Shown here in pieces: positions 1 through 4,198 of a stretch of DNA of 7,450 bases. This stretch comes from Pseudomonadota bacterium (lineage in GTDB: Bacteria > Pseudomonadota > Alphaproteobacteria > Rhizobiales > Xanthobacteraceae). The notes beneath the pieces are model-generated. The model was not told the DNA's origin and made no database searches. It saw nothing but the letters and a program-made list of their open reading frames with translations. The translations under genes were made by a program, and so were the position numbers. Numbering within the stretch: the stretch's first letter is position 1; each line of letters starts with the position of its first letter. Location: contig JAEWBL010000705.1 in NCBI GenBank assembly GCA_023391175.1, positions 1 to 7,450 of the forward strand, read 5' to 3'.

Positions 1-755
1 CGGTGGTAGACGGCGCGGGTCACGGGCAGGAGCTGCTCGTGATACTTGCGGGCGAGGGTGTAGTCCTGCGCCTTGCCGGCCTTGAGGTATTCGATGAGCA
101 GCTCGGGCGCCATGTTGCCATAGCCGACCAGCAGGCCGTCCACGTCGAACATGGTGGGCAGCAGCCACTCGTCGTGGCAGGACATGATGGCGAGGTTCGG
201 GAACGCCTTCTTCAGGGCGGGGATTTCGTTGTACCAGCGCTTCATGTCGCGCACGCCGTTCTTGGTGGCGGTCACGCCCGGGATGGCGGCGATCTCGAGC
301 TGGGTGTCGAGGTCGTAATTGGCCTTGGTCACGGCCGGGTACTGGAACAGGATGCACTCGAGGCCGGACTGGGCGATGGCCTTGTAGCGGTCCTGCGGGG
401 CGCCCTTCTGGTAGCCGAAGCGCAGCCAGCCATGGTTCGGGTACACGAGCGCGCCGCTGGCGCCGGCGTCGAACTTCTTCTTGGCCTCGATCTCGGCCAC
501 CTTGGTGCCTTCACCGGTGATGCCGGCGATGACGGGGAGGGGGGTCGCGTCCTTGTAGACGCGGATCAGCTCGATCTGCTCCTCGAAGGTCAGGAAGGTG
601 CCCTCGCCGGCATGGCCGAGGATGACGAGGCTCTTCACACCCGGGATGGCGGCCAGCCACTTGGCGAGGCGGGCGTTGCCGTCGAAGTCGACGTCGCCGT
701 TGTCCTTGAAGAGGGTGACGGGGGCGGGGTTCAGGCCCTTCCAGTCGATAGCCAT
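1..755 (-). CDS. Dihydrodipicolinate synthase (DHDPS/NAL) family protein, 3' end beyond the window
   Basis: Read leftward from ATG at 755-753, this gives 251 residues with no stop before the window edge, so roughly the last 50 residues of a typical 300-residue family member are missing. Family features seen: an N-terminal beta strand ending NPAPVTLF, a glycine-glutamate loop GHAGEGTFLT (residues 47-56) at the position of the usual GTTGE motif, FQYPAV with Tyr139 at the position of the catalytic tyrosine, and TATKNG with Lys165 as the probable Schiff-base lysine. The family performs class I aldolase or dehydratase chemistry on pyruvate-like substrates in the cytoplasm. The His-Ala replacing Thr-Thr in the GTTGE loop makes lysine-pathway DapA unlikely; a catabolic aldolase or dehydratase is more likely, substrate unknown. 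The divergent LacI-type gene fits inducible catabolism. The start is fixed by AAGGAAGGAA just upstream. Lysine is always AAG and third positions are almost all G/C, consistent with strong expression (inference). Confidence 0.9.
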   Translation of the reverse strand, partial: MAIDWKGLNPAPVTLFKDNGDVDFDGNARLAKWLAAIPGVKSLVILGHAGEGTFLTFEEQIELIRVYKDATPLPVIAGITGEGTKVAEIEAKKKFDAGASGALVYPNHGWLRFGYQKGAPQDRYKAIAQSGLECILFQYPAVTKANYDLDTQLEIAAIPGVTATKNGVRDMKRWYNEIPALKKAFPNLAIMSCHDEWLLPTMFDVDGLLVGYGNMAPELLIEYLKAGKAQDYTLARKYHEQLLPVTRAVYH

Positions 756-763
756 GGTTCCAG

Positions 764-773
764 TTCCTTCCTT
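764..773 (-). promoter_or_regulatory. Ribosome binding site of the DHDPS-family gene
   Basis: On the minus strand this reads AAGGAAGGAA, ending 8 bases before the ATG at 755. It is a strong purine-rich Shine-Dalgarno and supports the chosen start. Confidence 0.75.
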
Positions 774-839
774 GGGATCGTCAGATCAGAAAATCCGGTC
801 CCGCTTCCTCCGACCCGCAGCTTTTGTTGGATCGTTAGC

Positions 840-851
840 GGGAACGTTCCC
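840..851. promoter_or_regulatory. Probable LacI-family operator GGGAACGTTCCC
   Basis: This is a perfect 12-base palindrome with a central CG dinucleotide, the usual hallmark of LacI/GalR operators. It directly abuts the predicted -10 of the leftward promoter and covers its likely start point, an ideal place for repression. The adjacent divergently transcribed LacI-family gene is the natural candidate to bind it. Confidence 0.6.
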
Positions 852-881
852 ATAATTGCGCTTGTGCCCGTCTCCTGTCAA
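852..881 (-). promoter_or_regulatory. Predicted sigma70-type promoter of the DHDPS-family gene
   Basis: On the minus strand a perfect TTGACA (881-876) is followed by an 18-base spacer and AATTAT (857-852), which matches 4 of 6 bases of TATAAT. The expected transcription start, about 7 bases further on, falls inside the GGGAACGTTCCC palindrome, giving a 5' leader of about 90 bases. The elements are seen; their use as a promoter is inferred. A 19-base spacer with ATTATG (856-851) is an alternative. Confidence 0.6.
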
Positions 882-883
882 TC

Positions 884-912
884 GCTAACGTGACGCCGAC
901 GCGAACGTGATG
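884..912 (+). repeat. Imperfect direct repeat GCTAACGTGACG / GCGAACGTGATG
   Basis: The 12-base units at 884-895 and 901-912 match at 10 positions and start 17 bases apart. They lie just upstream of the LacI-family gene and share the AACGTGA core. They may be weaker operator or autoregulatory sites; chance similarity is possible. Confidence 0.3.
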
Positions 913-926
913 ACTGGCCGCAGATC

Positions 927-932
927 GAAGGA
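927..932 (+). promoter_or_regulatory. Ribosome binding site deciding the TTG start of the LacI-family gene
   Basis: GAAGGA lies 9 bases before TTG at 942. No ATG is available in this frame near the helix-turn-helix, so this site decides the start. Confidence 0.6.
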
Positions 933-941
933 CACAAGCCG

Positions 942-2024
942 TTGACCGATGACGAACCGCACGAGCGGCACGGGCGCGTGACCATCCTCGATGTCGCGGC
1001 CGCGGCGGGTGTCTCGAAATCCACCGTGTCGCGCATTCTCGACGAGCGCCTGCCGCGCTCGGAGAACGCGACCGCCCGGCGCGTGCGGCAGGTGGCGGAA
1101 AGCCTCGGCTACGTGCGCGATGTTTCCGCCGCGAGCCTGCGGCGTGGCCAGACCAACACCATCGGCGTCATTGTCCCGCGGCTCACCGATACCGTGATGG
1201 CCATGCTCTACGAGGCGCTGGCTCGGGCCTGCGCCCGCACCGGGCAGTTCGCCATCGTGGCCACCACCGACGACGAGCCGCGCGCCGACCGCAGGGCGGC
1301 GCAGACCCTGCTCCAGCGGGGCGTCGATGGCCTTGTCCTCTCCACGGCGCGGGAAGGCGACGACTTCGCCCAGGAGCTCGCCGACCGGGGCGTGCCCTAT
1401 GTGCTCGCGCTGCGCAGCGACGGGCGCAGCCTCGCCTCGGTGGGCGATGACCGCCTCGGGGGATACCTCGCCACGCGGCACCTGATCGATCTCGGCCACC
1501 GCCGCATCGGCCTCATCGCGGGCCCCGCTTACGCCTCCAGCAGCCGGGGGCGTGTGGAGGGATACCGGCAGGCGATGGACGAGGCGCGCATTGCCGAGGA
1601 CCCGGCGCTCGTCGTCGAATCCACCTTCGGCATCGATTCTGGAGCGGACGCGGCCGAGCGGCTGATGAGCGCGGCCGAGCCGCCCACCGCGCTCTTCGCG
1701 GTGAACGACAATACCGCCATCGGCGCCCTCTCGACGCTCGCCCGGCTCGGCCTCTCGGTGCCCGGCGATGTTTCGATCGTGGGCTATAACGACATTCCCA
1801 TCGTCAGCCGCCTGCCGACCCCGCTCACCTCTGTGCGCGTGCCCTTCGACCAGATCGCCGCCGATGCGCTTGACCTGCTGACACGGGGGGCATCGACGCG
1901 CGCCGATCGCCTGCGCATCGCCGCGCCCACGCTCATTCCCCGCCAGTCGACGGCGGCCTCGGCCCAGACCCGCACCGGTGGCTCCCGCCGCCGCGGCCCC
2001 GATAGCCGGCCGTCCGTGCGATAG
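942..2024 (+). CDS. LacI-family transcriptional regulator
   Basis: A 360-residue cytoplasmic DNA-binding protein. The N-terminal helix-turn-helix is clear (TILDVAAAAGVSKSTVSRIL, residues 14-33), followed by the hinge region SAASLRRGQTNTIGVIVP that opens the periplasmic-binding-protein-like effector domain. Family landmarks further on are LIDLGHRRIGLIAG, ALFAVNDNTAIGAL and VSIVGYNDIP, followed by the usual VRVPFDQIAADALDLL. The TTG start at 942 is chosen because GAAGGA (927-932) lies 9 bases upstream; an in-frame GTG at 978 would leave only one residue before the helix-turn-helix and has no better site. About 20 extra residues at the C-terminus are basic and probably disordered. The gene is divergent from the DHDPS-family enzyme, so it most likely represses that gene and possibly itself through the shared intergenic operators. 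Effector unknown; probably a sugar acid or related metabolite (inference). Confidence 0.93.
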   Translation: MTDDEPHERHGRVTILDVAAAAGVSKSTVSRILDERLPRSENATARRVRQVAESLGYVRDVSAASLRRGQTNTIGVIVPRLTDTVMAMLYEALARACARTGQFAIVATTDDEPRADRRAAQTLLQRGVDGLVLSTAREGDDFAQELADRGVPYVLALRSDGRSLASVGDDRLGGYLATRHLIDLGHRRIGLIAGPAYASSSRGRVEGYRQAMDEARIAEDPALVVESTFGIDSGADAAERLMSAAEPPTALFAVNDNTAIGALSTLARLGLSVPGDVSIVGYNDIPIVSRLPTPLTSVRVPFDQIAADALDLLTRGASTRADRLRIAAPTLIPRQSTAASAQTRTGGSRRRGPDSRPSVR

Positions 2025-2088
2025 GGAGCCAATCGCGGCCGACAGCAAAGGCCTGTCCTCAGCTTGGTTGCGGCCTCGGTCCAGTTCT

Positions 2089-2133
2089 CGTATTTTTCCC
2101 GTCAAGCCTTGCTCACCAGCTCGGAAAAATATG
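2089..2133. repeat. 11-bp inverted repeat upstream of the acetyltransferase leader ORF
   Basis: The arms at 2089-2099 (CGTATTTTTCC) and 2123-2133 (GGAAAAATATG) pair over 11 positions with a single G-U, around a 23-base loop. It lies in the 127-base gap after the LacI-family gene and ends 7 bases before the AAGGAG of the small ORF at 2152. It is A/T-rich in a very GC-rich region. It could be an operator for an unseen regulator, a hairpin in the 5' leader, or part of a promoter (TTGCGG at 2068 and TATTTT at 2091, 17-base spacing, is a weak match). No T-tract follows, so it is not a typical terminator. Confidence 0.5.
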
Positions 2134-2151
2134 TCCTGGGAAGGAGATCCG

Positions 2152-2220
2152 ATGAACGATCCGGCGCCTTTTCTGTCCCGATCCAAAGAGTGGAGCGGTC
2201 GGGTGAGGGGCGCGCGGTGA
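2152..2220 (+). CDS. Candidate 22-residue leader peptide overlapping the acetyltransferase start
   Basis: ATG at 2152 is preceded by AAGGAG (2141-2146) at 5-base spacing, the best ribosome binding site in this part of the window. The frame encodes 22 residues, beginning MNDPAPFLSR and ending RVRGAR, and stops at TGA 2218-2220. That stop overlaps the GTG (2217-2219) proposed as start of the acetyltransferase, giving GTGA. Such an overlap normally means translational coupling. With the RNA fold described at 2164-2213 it resembles the leader peptides that control some inducible resistance genes, but no known arrest motif is recognised. Alternatives: it is the true N-terminus of the acetyltransferase separated by a one-base frameshift, or a chance short frame. 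The ribosome binding site and overlap are seen; the role is inferred. Confidence 0.5.
   Translation: MNDPAPFLSRSKEWSGRVRGAR
2164..2213 (+). promoter_or_regulatory. Predicted mRNA hairpin pairing the acetyltransferase Shine-Dalgarno
   Basis: Bases 2164-2172 (GCGCCTTTT) can pair with 2205-2213 (GAGGGGCGC) over 9 positions, three of them G-U. The second arm contains the GAGGGG that would serve the GTG at 2217. An inner stem, CCCGATC (2177-2183) with GGTCGGG (2197-2203), stacks inside with 7 pairs, one G-U. A ribosome translating the 22-codon frame would open both stems. This is the layout of translational attenuation. GC-rich RNA folds easily, so the structure was read by eye and is not proven. 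Confidence 0.4.
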
Positions 2221-2897
2221 ACGCGGGGGTGCAAGCCAACATCGACGCATCGAACGCACATGCGGCGTTGGCGTTCGAGCCACCCTGTCTGGTGACCAAG
2301 CACATTCGGAGCGAGTTTCCATCCCGCTTCGGTGCCTTTTCCATGCTGCATGCCGCGGGACATGCGTGCTGGGTGGAAGTGGGCCGATACTGCTCGATAG
2401 CGCCGGGCGTCACGCTGGGCGCCAATGAGCACGATATTGCCCGGCTTTCGACCAGTTCGAGTTTTGAAAATCCGACGCTTTATGGTTGGGATCGTTTTGT
2501 ATCCGGCACAGATGCTCCTGAGCGGCACTGGTTTGCCAACAGCGTCAAGCCCGTGAAGATCGGCCATGACGTCTGGATCGGTCAGGATGCCTTCGTCCGC
2601 TCGGGGGTTACCATCGGCAACGGCGCGGTGATCGGGGCGCTGTCATGCATCACGCGCGACGTTCCGGCCTATGCCATCGTCGCAGGCAATCCGGCGCAGA
2701 TTGTGCGCTATCGGTTCGATCCGGAAACGATCGTCCGCCTCGAGCGTCTGCGGTGGTGGCGTTTCTCGCTGACGGATCTCGTGCGGTTCGATATTGCCAA
2801 TTTGCCGGGTTGCCTCGATGCCTTGGAGAGGGCCGTAGAACTCGGAACGATCGAGCCCTACGAACCCGAGTGGATTCCGGCCGCCGAGTTGGCCTGA
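2217..2897 (+). CDS. CatB/XAT-type hexapeptide-repeat O-acetyltransferase
   Basis: From GTG at 2217 this is 226 residues, close to the 205-220 usual for xenobiotic acetyltransferases. The left-handed beta-helix repeats are visible: VEVGRYCSIAPGVTLGAN (residues 53-70), then VKIGHDVWIGQDAFVRSGV and TIGNGAVIGALSC, ending in the family signature YAIVAGNPAQIVRYRF. His72 in NEHD is the likely catalytic histidine, and the LERLRWWRF segment matches the C-terminal LRWW motif. The family makes cytoplasmic trimers that move acetyl from acetyl-CoA to a hydroxyl of an antibiotic (chloramphenicol, streptogramin A) or of a sugar. The substrate here cannot be read from sequence. GTG 2217 is chosen over the in-frame TTG at 2064 because of GAGGGG (2205-2210) and the GTGA overlap with the leader frame. 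Codons are unusually A/T-ended (16 of 24 at 2448-2519), suggesting later acquisition. Confidence 0.85.
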   Translation: MNAGVQANIDASNAHAALAFEPPCLVTKHIRSEFPSRFGAFSMLHAAGHACWVEVGRYCSIAPGVTLGANEHDIARLSTSSSFENPTLYGWDRFVSGTDAPERHWFANSVKPVKIGHDVWIGQDAFVRSGVTIGNGAVIGALSCITRDVPAYAIVAGNPAQIVRYRFDPETIVRLERLRWWRFSLTDLVRFDIANLPGCLDALERAVELGTIEPYEPEWIPAAELA

Positions 2898-2971
2898 ACC
2901 GCTCCGGATCTGCCACCGCCGTTCCGCAGCGGCACATATCGCCGGCGCGATTTACCCGGCATCATCGGGGC

Positions 2972-3490
2972 ATGGTCGAATCCCCTGTCCCGCCCCGTCC
3001 GTCCCGCCGTCGCAATCCGCTGGTCGCCGCTCTGCGCCTCGCGTTCCGGCTGGTGGTGGGCATCGTCATCCTGCTCGATGAGCTGGTCCGTCCGCTCTAC
3101 CGCCCGCTGCTCGATTGGCTCGCCGCGCTGAAGCTCGTGCAGAAGTTCGAGGCGTGGGTGGGTGGGTTGCCGGCCTATGCGGTGCTCGTGCTCATTGCGG
3201 TGCCCTACGGCGTTGTGGAGCCGGTGAAGTTCCTGGCGCTCATCCACATCGCGAACGGACACGTGCGCACCGGCACGTTCCTGTTCCTGCTGGCGCATCT
3301 GGTGAGTTTCGTTCTCATCGAGCGCATTTTCACCGCCGGCAAGACGCAGCTGATGTCGGTCCGCTGGATGGCCTATGTCATCGAAACGGCGGCCTCGGTG
3401 CACCGCTCGGTGTCCGAATGGTTGAGGCTCGCCGAGCTGAAGCGCCGGGCGCGGGCGCTGTGGCGCTGGGCCCGGCTGCGCCTGCGCTAG
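2972..3490 (+). CDS. Membrane protein of unknown function
   Basis: A 172-residue protein I do not recognise by name. An Arg/Pro-rich N-terminus (residues 1-15) is followed by three hydrophobic stretches: about 17-35 (LVVGIVILL core), 66-94 (YAVLVLIAVPYGVVEPVKF) and 102-120 (FLFLLAHLVSFVLIERIF). The last 50 residues are amphipathic and end in a strongly Arg-rich tail (LKRRARALWRWARLRLR), which by the positive-inside rule should be cytoplasmic. The middle stretch has charged and proline residues (VPYGVVEPVKF), perhaps a re-entrant or functional helix. The ATG at 2972 has only a weak GGGG site upstream but is the only ATG before the hydrophobic region in this frame; the open frame extends upstream only as overlap with the acetyltransferase. 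Codon use matches the chromosomal background. It may be co-transcribed with the DUF4202 gene 53 bases downstream. Confidence 0.75.
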   Translation: MVESPVPPRPSRRRNPLVAALRLAFRLVVGIVILLDELVRPLYRPLLDWLAALKLVQKFEAWVGGLPAYAVLVLIAVPYGVVEPVKFLALIHIANGHVRTGTFLFLLAHLVSFVLIERIFTAGKTQLMSVRWMAYVIETAASVHRSVSEWLRLAELKRRARALWRWARLRLR

Positions 3491-3493
3491 ACA

Positions 3494-3521
3494 GCCGCGC
3501 ATCCGCGGCCATGATGGCCGC
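3494..3521 (+). other. Two overlapping, mutually exclusive GC hairpins between the membrane-protein and DUF4202 genes
   Basis: GCCGCG CATC CGCGGC (3494-3509) and GCGGCCA TGA TGGCCGC (3505-3521) are both perfect stems (6 and 7 bp) and share bases 3505-3509, so only one can form at a time. No T-tract follows directly (GGATATTT), so an intrinsic terminator is doubtful. An mRNA processing or stability element is possible; chance is also plausible at this GC content. Confidence 0.3.
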
Positions 3522-3543
3522 CGGATATTTCCCAGGAGCCCCG

Positions 3544-4170
3544 ATGACGAGCGACGCGATTCCCGCCGCCCTGCTGCAGCAGGCCTACGGCGCCATCGAC
3601 GCGGCCAATGGCGCCGATCCCGCCCGCGTGGAGCTGGACGGCCGGAGCATGCCGGCGGCGGTGCTTTACGGGCAGCGCATGACGCAGGCGCTTGTCCGCT
3701 TCAGGCCCGATGCCTCCGATGCGCTGAAGATCGCCGCCCGGGGCCAGCATATCGAGCGCTTCACCGTCCCGAGGGAGACTTATCCGGCCGGCAAGGCCGG
3801 CTATTTCCGCTGGCGCACGGAGCTGAAGAACATCCATGAGCGGCGCATCGGTGAGATCCTGCGCGGCCTCGGTTTCGACGCCGCATTCGCAGAGCGCGTC
3901 GGCAAGATCGTCCGCAAGGACCGGCTGAAACAGGACCCGGACATGCAGGTGCTGGAGGACGTGGCGGTGCTCGTCTTCCTCACCCACGAGCTCGATGCCT
4001 TCCTCCTGAAGCACCGGCCGGAGCCGGAGAAGGTGGCCGGCATCCTCGCCAAGACATGGGGCAAGATGTCCGAGGAGGGCCACGCCGCGGCCGTCGCCCT
4101 GAACCTGCCGCAGGAGGTGGTGGACCTGCTCCATCAAGGCCTCGCCGCGCGGGCGAACGCGGAAGACTGA
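3544..4170 (+). CDS. DUF4202-family protein
   Basis: A 208-residue, mostly helical, soluble protein starting at ATG 3544, with AGGAG (3534-3538) 5 bases upstream. The open frame continues upstream to 3115 but that part is an out-of-frame shadow of the preceding gene. The sequence matches what I recall of DUF4202: ARGQHIERFTVPRETYP, then GKAGYFRWRTELKNIHERRI, then DRLKQDPDMQVLEDVAVLVF followed by a short helical C-terminus. The ordered His (QHIERF), His (NIHERR) and Glu-Asp (LEDV) are reminiscent of a metal-binding HD-type helical fold, but that is inference. No enzymatic activity is established to my knowledge. It has no signal peptide or membrane segment and is about full length for the family. 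It sits between a membrane protein and cydDC on the same strand, with 28 bases to the earliest possible cydD start. Confidence 0.8.
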   Translation: MTSDAIPAALLQQAYGAIDAANGADPARVELDGRSMPAAVLYGQRMTQALVRFRPDASDALKIAARGQHIERFTVPRETYPAGKAGYFRWRTELKNIHERRIGEILRGLGFDAAFAERVGKIVRKDRLKQDPDMQVLEDVAVLVFLTHELDAFLLKHRPEPEKVAGILAKTWGKMSEEGHAAAVALNLPQEVVDLLHQGLAARANAED

Positions 4171-4198
4171 GCGCCGGCGCGCGCGTATTGCTTGCCGC

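Larger units (their letters stand above)
833..890. repeat. Inverted repeats CGTTAGCG / CGCTAACG flanking the leftward promoter
   Basis: CGTTAGCG (833-840) and its reverse complement CGCTAACG (883-890) lie exactly 50 bases apart, about five helical turns, one on each side of the promoter. They carry the TAACG/CGTTA core common in LacI-family half-sites. The first overlaps the GGGAACGTTCCC palindrome by one base. They could be auxiliary half-operators placed on the same face of the helix; function is inferred. Confidence 0.4.

Noticed and set aside
3..893. Long plus-strand open frame opposite the DHDPS-family gene
   Set aside because: It is an antisense shadow of a strongly G/C-ended gene; its Gly/Val/Leu/His-rich translation has no domain logic, while the minus strand encodes a clear family protein.
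2041..2057. GACAG...CTGTC inverted repeat after the LacI-family gene as a terminator
   Set aside because: Only 5 bp with no T-tract; not distinguishable from chance.
2064..2216. TTG start at 2064 giving a 51-residue N-terminal extension of the acetyltransferase
   Set aside because: No ribosome binding site, the extension runs through the A/T-rich inverted repeat, and family proteins do not have such an extension; GTG 2217 with GAGGGG fits better.
885..2567. 560-residue minus-strand open frame across the LacI-family and acetyltransferase genes
   Set aside because: Arg/Gly/His-rich shadow crossing two well-supported genes and an intergenic region; no recognisable domain.
2936..2953. Possible terminator after the acetyltransferase (ATCGC CGGC GCGAT followed by TT)
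   Set aside because: Only a 5-bp stem and a very short T run; too weak to call as an intrinsic terminator.
3115..3543. Upstream extension of the DUF4202 frame to 3115
   Set aside because: It is an out-of-frame reading of the membrane-protein gene; ATG 3544 has AGGAG directly upstream.
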